Shown here in pieces: positions 50,701-61,330 of a stretch of 64,000 nt of DNA. The stretch comes from Sacculina carcini (lineage: Eukaryota > Arthropoda > Thecostraca > Sacculinidae). The stretch lies in the NCBI GenBank assembly GCA_916048095.2, contig OU696570.1, positions 5,881,518 through 5,945,517 on the forward strand, in the 5' to 3' direction. The stretch's first letter is position 1; every line of letters begins with the position of its first letter. A model generated the notes under the pieces. It worked only from the letters and a program-made list of their open reading frames with translations, was not told where the DNA came from and ran no database searches. A program made the position numbers and the translations under genes.

Positions 50701-52554
50701 AAGAACTGTTGGCATTCGTTAACGCTCAGAACTCGCTGGCTTATGGTTTTGGCGATAGCGGACCAAGAAGCGTAGTTTATTGGTACACGCAAGACATCAA
50801 CAATCGACCACTGAAAGCTCCCATCACGGTGATCAAAGTCGATTCGGCCATATCAGAATGTCATTCGCAGCAATTAATTGTGACAGGATCATCAAACGAA
50901 AGACTGAATGGACATTACAACCTCGCCACATATCCCACAGATGGCCGAATATACTACTACAATGAATACGGCATTATAGAAGTTGATGACTCTAGCTACT
51001 GGTATATTTCTCCCATTGGCACATTTCCTCCTACGTTCTTATATCGATCTTCACAGCCGGCTGAAAGAGTGGAGCACGTTCTTAGCTGGCAACGGAATAA
51101 CAACGAATCGGAGGCAAACGCTGATCAGGACCAGCTGGAGGTTACTTGCTCCGAGGATGCAGCCAATGAAGAAACATCAGTGTGCCGTCAGCCCAGCGAG
51201 CACCACTTGCACGTACGTTACCACGGTAAGATTTACGGTCAGCAAGTATTCTCGTGCGACTTGGACTACGGATTCGACGCAGAAGAGGGGTCCGGCACTG
51301 ATCAGAAGCTGGGATTGGGTGGATGCTGGCGAGATCATTGGCTGAAATTGCCTCATTGCTTCCGCCTACGCAGACTGACCGAAAAAACCGACCTATTCCA
51401 GATGACATGTGATTTCAACAAAGATTGGTGTGGATTCACCGATCAACATCAAAGTTTCGGAAATCAATTCTTATGGAGCCGTGTGATAAAATCCAAGGAG
51501 CCACACAAAAAACTAAGAAAGCCAGCATATGATCCACTCGAATTGGACTTAGTTATCCAGATTCAACAGCAGAATCAATCTGAAAACGAAGCTGACCTTT
51601 TCTTTCCATTGATCACCACATTGCTACCAAATCAGTGTTTGCTATTTGACTTGCTCATCGACGGCCTAGCCGTGATATCACTATCCACAATCAAATCAAT
51701 CGTCTGGGACTACATCGGCAATACAAATGGAGCATGGATGACTCCGTCCATTACTCTCCCAAACGAAAGACTCGTCAGCTTGCACATGCAAGTGCTGTTC
51801 GGATCCAACTTGACTACTGTTCAAGTGGATAACGTACGAGTTAGCAGATTCAACTGCCAGCAAACAAAAGAAGAAATGGAGCGATACGACAGTACAAATA
51901 CAACAGGTGAGCTAACCGACGACGCACAACGTATCCGATAGTTGAACAAAGCTTATTATTGTATACAGGTAGACTTCATCGAACGCGAGTATAATTATGA
52001 ATGAATGATATGAATGAATGAATGATCTAAGCTCATATTGACAGGACGCAATACTTAACTCAAGTTCACTAAGCGAGGTAAACGACTATATAAATTCATC
52101 TAACCATATCATTAAATTAAAATTATCGAATAGAGAAATTATTTCAATCAAATGTCTATGGTTCCTTCTCATAATACGCGAACTCGATAAATAATTATTG
52201 CGATGATCACTGCAACCAATCAGTCCAACAAGCCTTGAATAACGTCGAGTGGTGCACAGAGGCTGATCAGCAGCTCAATAAAAGTACATTCCGCCCGGAT
52301 TGAAAATTTTTGTCGCAAGATAGTAAATCCGCATACACATACTTATATGCTGTTTGACAGAGCACGTCGATGACAAAAGCCAGCCCGGAGTCACGGACAA
52401 TGAAAACCTCCCCAAGGAGACCATGCCAACGCAGACTCTGCCGTTGACTCTGATTATGGCAGCGATAGTGTGTGTGGTGGTGGCGGCAGGTGTGTGTCTA
52501 GTGTACTTGGACTGTGTGGCGACTGGCGGCCGCAACAGACAAACACGCCGATAG
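46341..52554 (+). CDS. Type I membrane protein with duplicated CCP-MAM ectodomain (3' part of gene)
   Basis: Probable cell-surface receptor or adhesion protein. Exons: 46341-47793, 49423-49487, 50535-51906, 52361-52554; phases 0-1, 1-0, 0-1, 1 fit throughout and give about 1027 residues before the stop. Two paralogous units: an N-terminal domain with the shared pattern Y-x-SSQP-x4-E-x-V-x2-W-x-R, a CCP/sushi-like cysteine module, and a MAM module opening CDF-x3-(F/W)CGF/Y. Unit 1 also has an EGF module between the first two. The last exon has a ~20-residue hydrophobic segment (LTLIMAAIVCVVVAAGVCLV) and a short basic tail. The 5' exon(s) with the signal peptide were not found; the acceptor before 46341 is phase 0. 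I do not recognise the protein by name. Ligand unknown. Confidence 0.75.
47909..47948. other. Overlapping hairpins just inside the intron
   Basis: GCGGTAAC-A6-GTTACCGC (47909-47930) and AAAAAGTTACCGCC-CGG-GGCGGTAACTTTTT (about 47918-47948) share an arm, so the two stems are mutually exclusive. It lies about 115 bases after the exon 1 donor. Confidence 0.6.
48893..49048 (+). repeat. Degenerate TTAGG/TTGGG tract
   Basis: About 155 bp made of 5-bp units TTAGG and TTGGG with occasional variants, like an interstitial remnant of the arthropod telomere repeat TTAGG. It lies in the intron between ectodomain exon 1 and the micro-exon. Confidence 0.8.
49423..49487 (+). CDS. 65-bp micro-exon bridging the two ectodomain units
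   Basis: Preceded by TTGTTGTTGCAG and followed by GTAAGT, both strong splice signals. Entering in phase 1 and leaving in phase 0, it gives an open 22-residue linker (N-PFIFLHMPPLKTAVVTTGQ-LL) and is what allows exon 46341-47793 to be read into exon 50535-51906. Prediction from splice signals and frame only; no homology support. Confidence 0.55.
50011..50300. mobile_element. hAT MITE (CAGGGGCGGGCAAC ends)
   Basis: 290 bp. Inverted ends CAGGGGCGGGCAACCT / AGGTTGCCCGCCCCTG (one mismatch). Flanks AATTAGAT and ACTTATAT agree at 6 of 8 positions. It lies in the intron just before ectodomain exon 2. Confidence 0.8.
50535..51906 (+). CDS. Ectodomain exon 2: N-domain, CCP-like, MAM (no EGF)
   Basis: Aligns with 46341-47793 from the first residues (LHGSVGGYT versus MHEAMGAYT; VYRHNTRPEY versus IYRHVVRPNY). 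The acceptor is a T-run plus CAG at 50534, phase 0; the donor G|GTGAGC, phase 1, same phases as its paralogue. The EGF segment is missing; the CCP-like cysteines and MAM start TCDFNKDWCGF are kept. An upstream ATG at 50487 would give MNRDVYVVLGCSCFF, which resembles a signal peptide, so an alternative first exon here cannot be excluded. Confidence 0.83.
52361..52554 (+). CDS. Transmembrane and C-terminal exon
   Basis: The acceptor is TTTGACAG|AG, phase 1, accepting either ectodomain exon. A short acidic/Pro-rich stalk, then a ~22-residue hydrophobic helix, then YLDCVATGGRNRQTRR and a TAG stop. The cytoplasmic tail is very short, with no signalling motif. Confidence 0.8.
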
Positions 52555-52661
52555 AGACGAGATCAATTTCCAATGGTCAAAACACACACACTCGTACACA
52601 TACACACACATACATGTCACAGAAACGGTGTTAATGCAAAGCGGGTAGTTTTACTGAATCA

Positions 52662-52667
52662 AATAAA
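52662..52667 (+). terminator. Poly(A) signal of the CCP-MAM gene
   Basis: AATAAA 108 bases after the stop codon. Confidence 0.6.
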
Positions 52668-53572
52668 CATCAACCAGAAGCTGTGTGTTGAAAAAGCAAG
52701 CACGAGTTCAATTCTAATAGCATGTATGTATTTGATATTCCATACAACTGTGCAAGAAGTATATAACTGAACGTATGCATGCCAGTACAGTCGACACGCC
52801 GATATGATATAATCAACCATACCTGCCTGTATGAACGCAAAACAAAACCACAGAAGTCCAGTCACTATATGTTCATACTGATTGGCTGCGCAAAACAAAG
52901 CGTGTAATGAGAAATATTATACCACCGGTAATATTAGGTTTGAATCAGAAAAGTAAAATCAGAAAGCTACTCCGGTCTTGATTGCACCGTCAAAAACCAC
53001 TCACATTCGCAAGTTTAGTCGCCTCCGACAACATAGAAAAAATCCATCGAAATAAGCCAAAAATAAATATTTCACTCGATCCTGTAGTGACATGTATGCA
53101 ATACACAGGTAAATGCATACATACATACACACAACTTTTCGGCCGTGTATTGTGCAAATCAGAAGCAACCATCACATGACATGACATGTGGCATGAACAT
53201 CACAAAAGACAATAATTTGAAAACACAAATACTAGTGCGCCTCAGAATACAAACACATGCACACACAGCCACACACACGCACACATCAACACGCATAAAC
53301 AAATGATTCTAGTCACTGGTGCAAATAACACACCGATCAATACGCGCATAATGCACCTCAAAATTGAGATACACACTCATAAACAATTTGAGCACATGAG
53401 TATGCGTGTGCGTGTGAGTGTGTGTTTGAGAGCGTACGGACATATATACAGACAGAGAGGAAAACAGATAAAAATCCACCAGAATGAGTCACAGAAAGAG
53501 GAAGAGGCAGCACATACACACACATTGAGAGAAACAGAGAGAGCCCCTCCATGACCACTGTTGTCAATATGT
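52668..53572. other. Convergent intergenic region
   Basis: Separates the ends of the CCP-MAM gene (plus) and PRPF6 (minus). It contains CA and GA tracts and should hold the 3' UTR of PRPF6. No coding signal. Confidence 0.6.
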
Positions 53573-53897
53573 TCACGAGGGCACAGTCACCTTAGCGGCG
53601 GCTTTCAGAAGCACTTGTTCAGTGCTCAGACGCCAGTTACCAATGTGCTTGCTCACAGAACACCACAACTCACCGTGGCGGGGCTCGGCGGCCACGCACC
53701 GCTGCCGCACGCGCGCCAGCTGCTCCTCACCGCCGTCGGCAGCCATGTTGTCGGTCTCGTCGGCGCCGACGTTGCTGTGAGTTTGCTGCTCGAAACGATA
53801 GAGGTTGGCCCACGCGTCGCCCAGGTCCGGGTCCAGTTTGAGTGTGCGCTGAAACCAGTCACGCGCCTTCTGCACCTTGCGCTCGGCCCAAAACAAC
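53573..53897 (-). CDS. PRPF6: PRPF6 last exon
   Basis: The acceptor is a GTGTGTGTGTG run then GGGACAG|G (minus strand). It encodes LFWAERKV through AKVTVPS and the stop. The upstream UG repeat replaces most of the pyrimidine tract. Confidence 0.93.
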
Positions 53898-56800
53898 CTG
53901 TCCCACACACACACACAAACATTAAACACATACACACCAATCATACACACACACACACAAGCACATCAAACAGACACATACACATGCACGCACATATGCA
54001 TACATTTGTATATCTGTATATTCATGTGTCATGAGTAGGGCTGTCAAAAGTTAATAAAGTTACTTTTTCACCTAAAGGTCACTTTTTCATAAGCTACCTA
54101 AAACTGCATGAAAAAGTTGTGTACTATAATTATTAAAAAAGTTATTAGGTTACCAAAAGTTACTTTTTCATCGTTAGGTTACTTTTTTGCTTTTAAGGTT
54201 ACTTTTCTATCGTCAGGTTACCTTTTGTTATTTTTCTTGTTATTAGGTAAGTTTACCACGAAGTTTGGTGACTTTTTGCAGATAAGAGGCACAAAAACGG
54301 TATATATGAGGATAAAATAGGAGAAGAGATGGAATATTAGGTCTGAAGATCCAGAAATGTCAAACATTTCTGCTCTTAGGATTTAGCAATTGGTATTCAT
54401 CCTAATATCCGTGCTACTTGATATTTATACGTTTTTGGGTACGCAGGATAGTGTAATTCCATTTTAGGAAATGTCCACGAACCGGAGGGTTTCGTGAGAT
54501 GTTTGGAGCGTGGTATAGTACGATGTGTGAGCTCTCTATACCAGATACTGCACTGTAGCACTTGACAGTACGTATTTACTTGAACGTTTTTGGGTACGCA
54601 GGATAGTGTAATTCCATTTTAGGAAATGGCCACGAACCGGAGGGTTTCGTGAGATGTTCGGAGCGTGGTATAGTACAATGTGTGAGCTCTCTACACCAGA
54701 TACTGCACTGTAGCACTTGACAGTACGTATTTACTTGAACAGGAATTTGCACGGGATTTTCAGTGCGTGAGATCGCACCATTATCCCACGTTTGACATAT
54801 GGGAGGACGTGGGGCATTCACACATGCATTTACGCTCACAATAATATACAAACTGCAGTACGTGTTATTTGATAAAAAGTTCCATTGAAAATATATAAAG
54901 ATAATTATTGCGACCATTACTAAAAATATTTACATTTGCAATTAGTGTATTTCGCATTTGTATGTGCTTTCCACTTAAAATTATATTTTGATGGTTATGC
55001 TCCTTTTTCGATGTTAGCTAAATGATGTTAAGTCACTTTTGGTTGTTTTTTGTAAAAATGGTACCAGATTGGAGAGGGTGGAAAAGTAGTACCAACTCGG
55101 AAAGATGATAAAAAGAAGGACTGGTGTATTTTCTTCCTTCAGAACTGCAAACAGAAATTCACCTTTTTTGAAGGTTATTTTTACGAAGGTTAGGTTATTT
55201 TTATGTTACTTTTTACAGGTTATTATGTTACTTTATATGTTCACAAACAAACAACAAGCAAACCGTGTACTTCATATAGCGCACTAATCAGCAAAGGCGT
55301 GATAAACATGTGATAAAACGGTACAAAAGTGATAATAACATTAAAACTCATAGGTTATTTTTAGGTTACTTTTTTAGGTTACTTTTTCTCGAAAATAAAG
55401 TTACTTTTTTCTGGGTTTTAGGTTACTTTTTTGACAGCCCTAGTCATGAGTATGTGTGTACCTAGTCACAATCTTACACACACACATAAGCCGTGGTCAC
55501 ACGAGGCCAATTGTTGGCCAATCCAACTATCGGCCTAGCCAACAGTTGGCTTGCAGCGGACAACAGTTGGCTCGGCCAACAATTGGCTTGCGAGTGGTCA
55601 CACGAGGCCAGTAATTATCCAAGCCAATAGCTGTGGTGCAGTGTACGTCGGTGTGGTTTATTTCGCTCTCCTGACTATAGCATTTGGATTTTGATTTAAT
55701 CCAGGTATATTCTTGAGAGTTGAATTCGCTTCACGCGTTGCTTCAGCGCCATGTGGTGAAAAACGGAGGATCTAATATTTGCCTTGCGCGAGAATTATAT
55801 CATTTTCAGTGTGACAGTGAGCGTTCATTGCATGACTACGTAGCTCCCTCTTGAGGCAAGCGGCTGAAATGCAGGCCAATTGACTTGAAAAGTTGAACAT
55901 GTTCAACTTCGATTTTCGGGACAATTGTTGGCCAAGCCAACGATTGGCTTGGCCAACTGTTAGCTTATCCAACGATTGACCTCGTGTGACCACGGCTATA
56001 CGCATACACTGTGCAGAGTAGAAGATTGTTAACACGCGCGCTCTATATGCCAAAGTTGCACAACAAAACATTTTAAACACATATATATGCGCGTGCATAT
56101 ACGTTGAAATATAACAACAGACATATATAAGGGGATAACATAATTAGACACAGTAGTTAGCTAGCAGTTAAAATTCTGCAATCCAAATGCGTTGTATAAA
56201 CCAACAATTCTAGCATAAGAGCTGGTATGTTCAATATATACAAAACATTCAGCTATACAAATACACTATGGTAAAATTAAACTCAAGCGTACATTATCGC
56301 ATGTAGTGTTTGATAAGACTAGTGATGCAAAAAACACGTTTTTTGCGTTTTTGTGTGCAAAAAAACATGTTTTTTTATATATATAATTAGCCCCAATTGA
56401 CATCGGATGTTGGATTTTAGTACATAGAAACGAGTTTAATTGACGTTTTGTACATCTTTACGTGTCTTATTTCAAAGATAATTTGATAATAGTATAAAAA
56501 ACATAAATATTTATCAATAAATACCTCAGGAGACTGTTTGAAAGTGCATCCGGGTCCGTTGGTTTAGGTTTTTTTAATTGAGAAAACCCATGTTTATAAA
56601 GATGGTTTTGATGATGCGGATATTTGAAATCATTTGTCAGCAGAACAAAACAAATTTATTGAGTAATCATACATTTTTTAAAAGAAACCATGTTTTTTTA
56701 TGCAAAATGCAATGGTGTTTTTCAAATTGGTTTTAAATTCGTTATATTAATGTACAGATTCAGAAAATGTTGACAGCAGAACAAGACAAGTTAATTGGTT

Positions 56801-59098
56801 GGTCAAGTGTTTTTTGACAAACGTTCATTTAAACTAACGCTTTTTTAATGAAACAATGTTTTCTAAAACAGTATCTATGTAAGATAGATTGTATTGATGT
56901 ACGTTCAAATACCTTTTGTATAGCAAGTAGCCTGCTGGTACGTATAAGCGGCAGGTTAAACCACTTGATTTAAACTGTTTTTTTAAAGCTGTTTTCTCTG
57001 AATAATATTAAAAAACGGTTTTCGTAGATGTAGAGATGTAGAAAAAATGGCGGCAGATCAAGGAAAGTTGAACCAAATTAATTGGTTTTTCATTAGTAAC
57101 CTGTTTTTAGAACTGGTTTTATGGATGATGGTTTCTTTGATGTAGTTACTTGTGTTCAAATATCTTTTTGTACAGTAAATATATTCCCTCAGTGTTTTTG
57201 GTCCAGTGTTTTTTGACAAACGTTCATTTAAACTAACGCTTTTTTAATGAAACAATGTTTCCTAAAACAGTATCTATGTAAGATAGATTTGATTGATGTG
57301 CGTTCAAATATTGATGTTGATGATGTTGATGTTGAAAATACCTTTTGTATAGCAAGTAGCCTGCTGGTACGTATAAGCGGTTGGTTAAACCACCTGATTT
57401 AAACTGTATTTTTAAACTTTTTTTTTCAAAATAATATTTTTTTAAAACGATTTCGTAGATGTAGAGATTTAGAAAAAAATGGCGGCAGATCAAGGAAAGT
57501 AGAACCAAATTAATTGTTTTTTTTCAGAGCCGTAGCAACCGCCCCCCGTAACCCCAGCCGGGGGGGGGGGCGAATGTTGAGGGGCCCGTTGCTTCACGTA
57601 TTATGTGATTATGTCTAATAAATACATTCATTATTTGGTGATTTGTTTATAATGGGGGCCCCAAGTGTTGCCTTCGGGGGGTGGGCCCCATAATTCCTCG
57701 CAACGGTTCTGGGTTTTGTATGAGTAACCTGTTTTTAGAACTGGTTTTATGGATGATGGTTTCTTTGATGTAGTTATTTGTGTTCAAATGTCTTTTTGTA
57801 CATTTAATATATTTCCTTAGTGTTTTTTTCCTACACGAAAATATTGCCCGTTTTTCTGGTCAAGATTGCCACTCTGAATAATGCGACCCGCTTTTATTCG
57901 TAGTCTCATCAGGGATAATGAGTTTGTGTGCATATTTGTAGTATTTGTGTAAATATTTGCAGTTTTTGTACTTTTATATTTGCAAATAATTGATCTGCTG
58001 AATGATATGATGAAACTTATTATAACCAACGTAGTTCCTTTCTCGTAGGAAAAAAGTAATATGTAAAAAATAATAAAAAATTATGTCACCTGTTGTTTAT
58101 TTAAAACATTTTCAGATTTTAGCATAAAAAGGGTTCTCAAACTCTGCTTTCTTACACAATGATTAACTAATAATTGAATGCAAAGCTGTACTGTACATAG
58201 AAGTGTCGCACAGTACCGTGCAAACAATGGTATTAGGGCTTTCAGACACAGTACAACAAATATATTGCGCATATTTAATGATAATTCAATTTGATAGGGT
58301 CACTAATAGCATGAAAAACTCATGTGTCGATAAAAAATAATTCATTTAACATCCCAAATATATCATTTCCATAATTTGAATTATTTGCACGACTCTTCAA
58401 AAAAACCAAAAAAACGTGTTTTTGGTCCAGGTTTTTTGGCAAAAAAACGTTTTTTTACAAAAAACCGTCGGTTTTTTAGGTCGCATCTCTAGATAAGCCC
58501 ACCAATCACCGACCTCTAACGCTGGACCACACTATGCAGTGACATAACCCCAAACACGTGTGCGCTACACCTCGTCTCACGCAATCTGCCGTTTTGTTCA
58601 CCCTTCTCTCCTCTGTATTATCTCGTCTTACTTCGTCTTGTTAACACTGCCTTGAGTTACGTCTTCTTTCGTTTTCGTTCGTATTGTCTTTTGTTTGCTT
58701 ACTCATTGCTTTCTTTGTTTTGTTTCGACATTGTTTCTTGTTTGCCGCTCGACGCACCTGGACACGGCGAGCAGCACGGCCGCATCGTGTTCGCACTTCT
58801 TCAGCGCGTCGACCGACACTGTTTTGCGCCGGTGGCGGTCGGCCGTCGTGATCGCCTCGGCCCACAGCAAGCCAGCGCGCGGGCACTCCTGCAGCGCGCG
58901 TGCCAACACACTGGCGGCCACGTCAAACAGCGAAGCGCGCCACTCCACGCGCACCGCCTCCAGCCACAGTTGCGGCGTGCGCGGACACCGCAGTCGCGCC
59001 TTCTCGAGCACGCAGCGCGCGCGTGTCTGCACGCCGCACCGCTCCTCCAGCCTTGCCAGCAGTAGCCAGAGGGGCACTGCCGACGCACACTTCTTCAC
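53573..59098 (-). CDS. PRPF6: PRPF6 (U5 snRNP/tri-snRNP splicing factor), last two coding exons
   Basis: PRPF6 bridges U5 and U4/U6 snRNPs through HAT/TPR-type helical repeats in the nucleus. Two exons: 59098-58758 and 53897-53573 (minus strand), joined in phase 2 across a 4.86-kb intron, giving 221 residues plus stop that run colinearly to the human C-terminus: [62 protein letters not shown], then [48 protein letters not shown]. Upstream exons lie beyond the window's right end or were not recognised. A 10-15 residue acidic insert ([18 protein letters not shown]) sits where human has a shorter loop. Confidence 0.95.
54036..55442 (-). mobile_element. hAT-like element, TAGGG-TGTCAAAA family, copy 3
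   Basis: 1407 bp in the PRPF6 intron. Ends TAGGGCTGTCAAAAGTTA / (reverse complement) TAGGGCTGTCAAAAAAGT, flanked by GTCATGAG at 54028-54035 and 55443-55450 (perfect 8 bp). It has a roughly 140-bp internal direct duplication around 54422-54740. Confidence 0.92.
55489..55997. mobile_element. MITE built of GGCCAAC-TTGG palindromic units
   Basis: 509 bp. Ends AGCCGTGGTCACACGAGGCC and (reverse complement) AGCCGTGGTCACACGAGGTC. Inner repeats of the type CCAAC(A/G)(A/G)TTGGC recur at both ends. Target duplication not clear, superfamily unknown. Confidence 0.8.
56320..58491. mobile_element. 2.2-kb hAT-like element in the PRPF6 intron
   Basis: Ends TAGTGATGC / GCATCTCTA with A- and T-run rich subterminal sequence. 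Flanks GATAAGAC (56312-56319) and GATAAGCC (58492-58499) match at 7 of 8. The interior has a ~400-bp tandem duplication (about 56801-57199 and 57200-57830), the second unit enlarged by a nested MITE. No transposase recognised. Confidence 0.78.
57528..57716. mobile_element. Small MITE nested in the second tandem unit
   Basis: Ends CAGAGCCGTAGCAACC and (reverse complement) CAGAACCGTTGCGAGG; G- and C-run rich inside. The first tandem unit (near 57122-57145) shows the same sequence without it, so it is an empty site in the same molecule. Confidence 0.75.
58758..59098 (-). CDS. PRPF6: PRPF6 penultimate coding exon
   Basis: The acceptor is GTCGACCAG|GTG and the donor CCAG|GTGCGT (minus strand), phase 0 in and phase 2 out, 113 residues plus two bases. 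Very GC-rich compared with its surroundings. Confidence 0.93.
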
Positions 59099-59100
59099 CT

Positions 59101-59486
59101 GGTCGACAATCACGAGCACACACACACAAAATCAGTTTACATACACGTGAATGAATAAATGATAGACTATTCTGGCAATGAGCCTGGAGGAGTGACCTAC
59201 ACGAAGCCGTTCGAGAGTGAGAGCATAGCAAGGTGCCCATCGGCGAGCGAGTTACAAATTACCGCGCAAGGACAGGTTGTCTGGCTCATCAGAAACTCAG
59301 TGGAAAATACTTAGGTATCAAACTCGGCAAGGTACCAGCCCAAAGGAAGCAATCGACAGTGGTTCCGATACATAGAATAACACGAAATATATTGTACGAA
59401 CTACAGGCCGATTTTATCGATAGTATTTGACGAATGTGCTTTGCAAGATCAGTGAAGAGCTCATCAAGCATCACAGGGTAATTCAT
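59101..59486. other. Intron upstream of the PRPF6 penultimate exon
   Basis: A short CA tract and unrecognised sequence. No further PRPF6 exon identified. Confidence 0.4.
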
Positions 59487-59491
59487 CTAGA

Positions 59492-59780
59492 ACAGTCGTT
59501 CTTAACCTGTGGATAATTCCCCAATGGTGGGGGATGAAAGAGTTGCTAAATGGGAAGCTAAAGGTCGCACAGAATGGAAATGTGTTTTTATCAATTCAAA
59601 TGCATTTATTTTTGTTTCTAATGACGTCTTGACATTTACTTTAATGTAACAATTGAATTTATCAGCGTTGTTGTGGAAAATGAAGAGATGAATCATTAAG
59701 AAGTGGGGAATAATATAAAAAAGGTTAAGAAGATAGAAGATAACAAGATAGATCATCTCTATTTGTCAATACGGGTTGAA
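59492..59780. mobile_element. Degenerate hAT MITE
   Basis: Starts CAGTCGTTCTTAACCTGTGG, a terminus typical of hAT MITEs. Its interior resembles 16360-16543 in tll intron 5 in the opposite orientation. Right end degraded. Confidence 0.5.
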
Positions 59781-59929
59781 ACCAGTTGGCCGCCTATGTC
59801 CACATTGATAAGTTTTTATTACAATATTATAAACCATATGCAAGAAAGGAATCAATGGCTTGATCCCGCATTTATGGACATACGCGTTTATAGGGTACCA
59901 TTTAAAAGGCCGTTATGGAAATTGGAGCA

Positions 59930-60230
59930 TCAAGGTGTAGCAACCGTCAAACAAACAGACGGCGTTTGGTCACTGGATATGTGTCGGTGGTCCTCTCGAG
60001 ATATGCTGGTTTCAGTCTATCCACAGCGACAGTATCTTGGCGGCCTCATCGATCTAGCACACACGCTTTGCTGCCGCGGCTGATGATGGCGTACGGGCCC
60101 TGGTACGGTGGCGTAAGCAGTGGTTTGAGGGCGTCCACCCTCACGAACCCATGTGTCGCTGTAGAGAGGTCAGGAGAGATGAATGGCCGGTGTTGTTCGT
60201 GACGACAACATGGTCCACTGAGGTATTGCA
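59930..60230 (-). pseudogene. Ty3/gypsy pol C-terminal fragment
   Basis: The minus strand encodes VRVDALKPLLTPPYQGPYAI, then GSKACVLD and, after a stop, GRQDTVAVDRLKPAYLE, the conserved integrase-tail end of CsRn1-like pol proteins. This is the portion missing from the element at 21514-25460, but it lies on the opposite strand 35 kb away and is a separate insertion. Confidence 0.65.
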
Positions 60231-60269
60231 GACAATCCGTTTTCATGAAAGAAGGACTATCATTTTATC

Positions 60270-60820
60270 AATATATCTATCGTTTTCATGGATGAAGGAC
60301 TGCATGTCAAATGAGAGCCGTGAACCACAAGAGTCTACATTGAGACCGATTATGTTTATAATCTATGTCAATAGCATGGCGGGCGGGACGAACAACACGT
60401 CCACTTCATTGTTTTCACTAATGGCGTCAAATAATGAGCGATATATACAGCGCGAAAAACTGCAATAAATCGCAACGAGAATTGAGGATGCGATTTTCAA
60501 ATAGAGTCAGCGATGACGAATGGAATGCAAGTGCTATATCATCGACTTTCAATCAAAAATATCAACACCGACGGCTGTATACGGACTTGATGACCACCAA
60601 ATCAAACAAGTGGATAAATAACATCTGGGAGTGATCATACAGGACCATTGATGGCCAGGATCACACCTAAATGACGTGTACTCGAAGGCGTAAAACCTGT
60701 TGACAAAGATGAGATGCGTATTCCATCATGTGAACGGGGATATGCTGAGGAAAACAATAATGATTAGACCTAGACTGGAATATTCGGTTGTGGTCAAGAA
60801 ACCTCATTAGATGCAACACG
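60270..60820 (+). pseudogene. LINE reverse transcriptase remnant
   Basis: Fragments LRPIMFIIYVNSMAGGTN (around 60341-60395), GVIIQDH and GSHLNDVYSKA, then LLTKMRCVFHHVNGDMLRK and MIRPRLEYSVVV follow the order of a LINE reverse transcriptase from the GP-x-(M/L)F box to its C-terminal thumb. Multiple stops and frameshifts. Confidence 0.65.
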
Positions 60821-60867
60821 TTGCCAATATTGAAAAAATACAAATATGAAAACCAAAATGACTGATA

Positions 60868-61330
60868 CAGTGTTGTGCAAATTAGTTCGGACAGTGGTGA
60901 AATTTGCATAATATTTCGCATCAATCAAACTTTTTGGCTATTCTGCCTACGGTTTTCTTGTTTTCCAGATATATTATTGTTGTAGTGGTGTTTGGCAACT
61001 GATGTATATCGTGAAGACATTCTAATGGTGTTTGGCAACTGTTATATGTCGTGAAGACAAACTCTGTTGCTACGGACGTCCTGAGTCATATTATATTTCG
61101 ACGGATTATTCACCTACTTTTCGTGATGGATATCACTCCTAAGAAACGTGCATGCATTGTAGCACTTAGAGAACACAGTGGTTTCACTATTAGACAGATT
61201 TCTGACAAGATGAATGTGGCCAAGTCAACTGTTGGTGATATTCTGAAGAGACAAAAGGATAATGGTGAATCTTCAACACGACAGCAAGGAAGATGCGGAA
61301 GAAAACGCAAGACAACGCCTCACGATGACT
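60868..61330 (+). pseudogene. Truncated Tc1-like transposon
   Basis: The left end CAGTGTTGTGCAAATTAG follows a TA target at 60866-60867. The frame from 61126 encodes MDITPKKRACIVALREHSG, a helix-turn-helix (IRQISDKMNVAKSTVGDIL), and GRKRKTTPHDD, the N-terminal third of a Tc1 transposase. It stops abruptly where an LTR-like sequence begins. A 38-bp direct repeat (GGTGTTTGGCAACTG...) lies at about 60990-61062. Confidence 0.75.
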
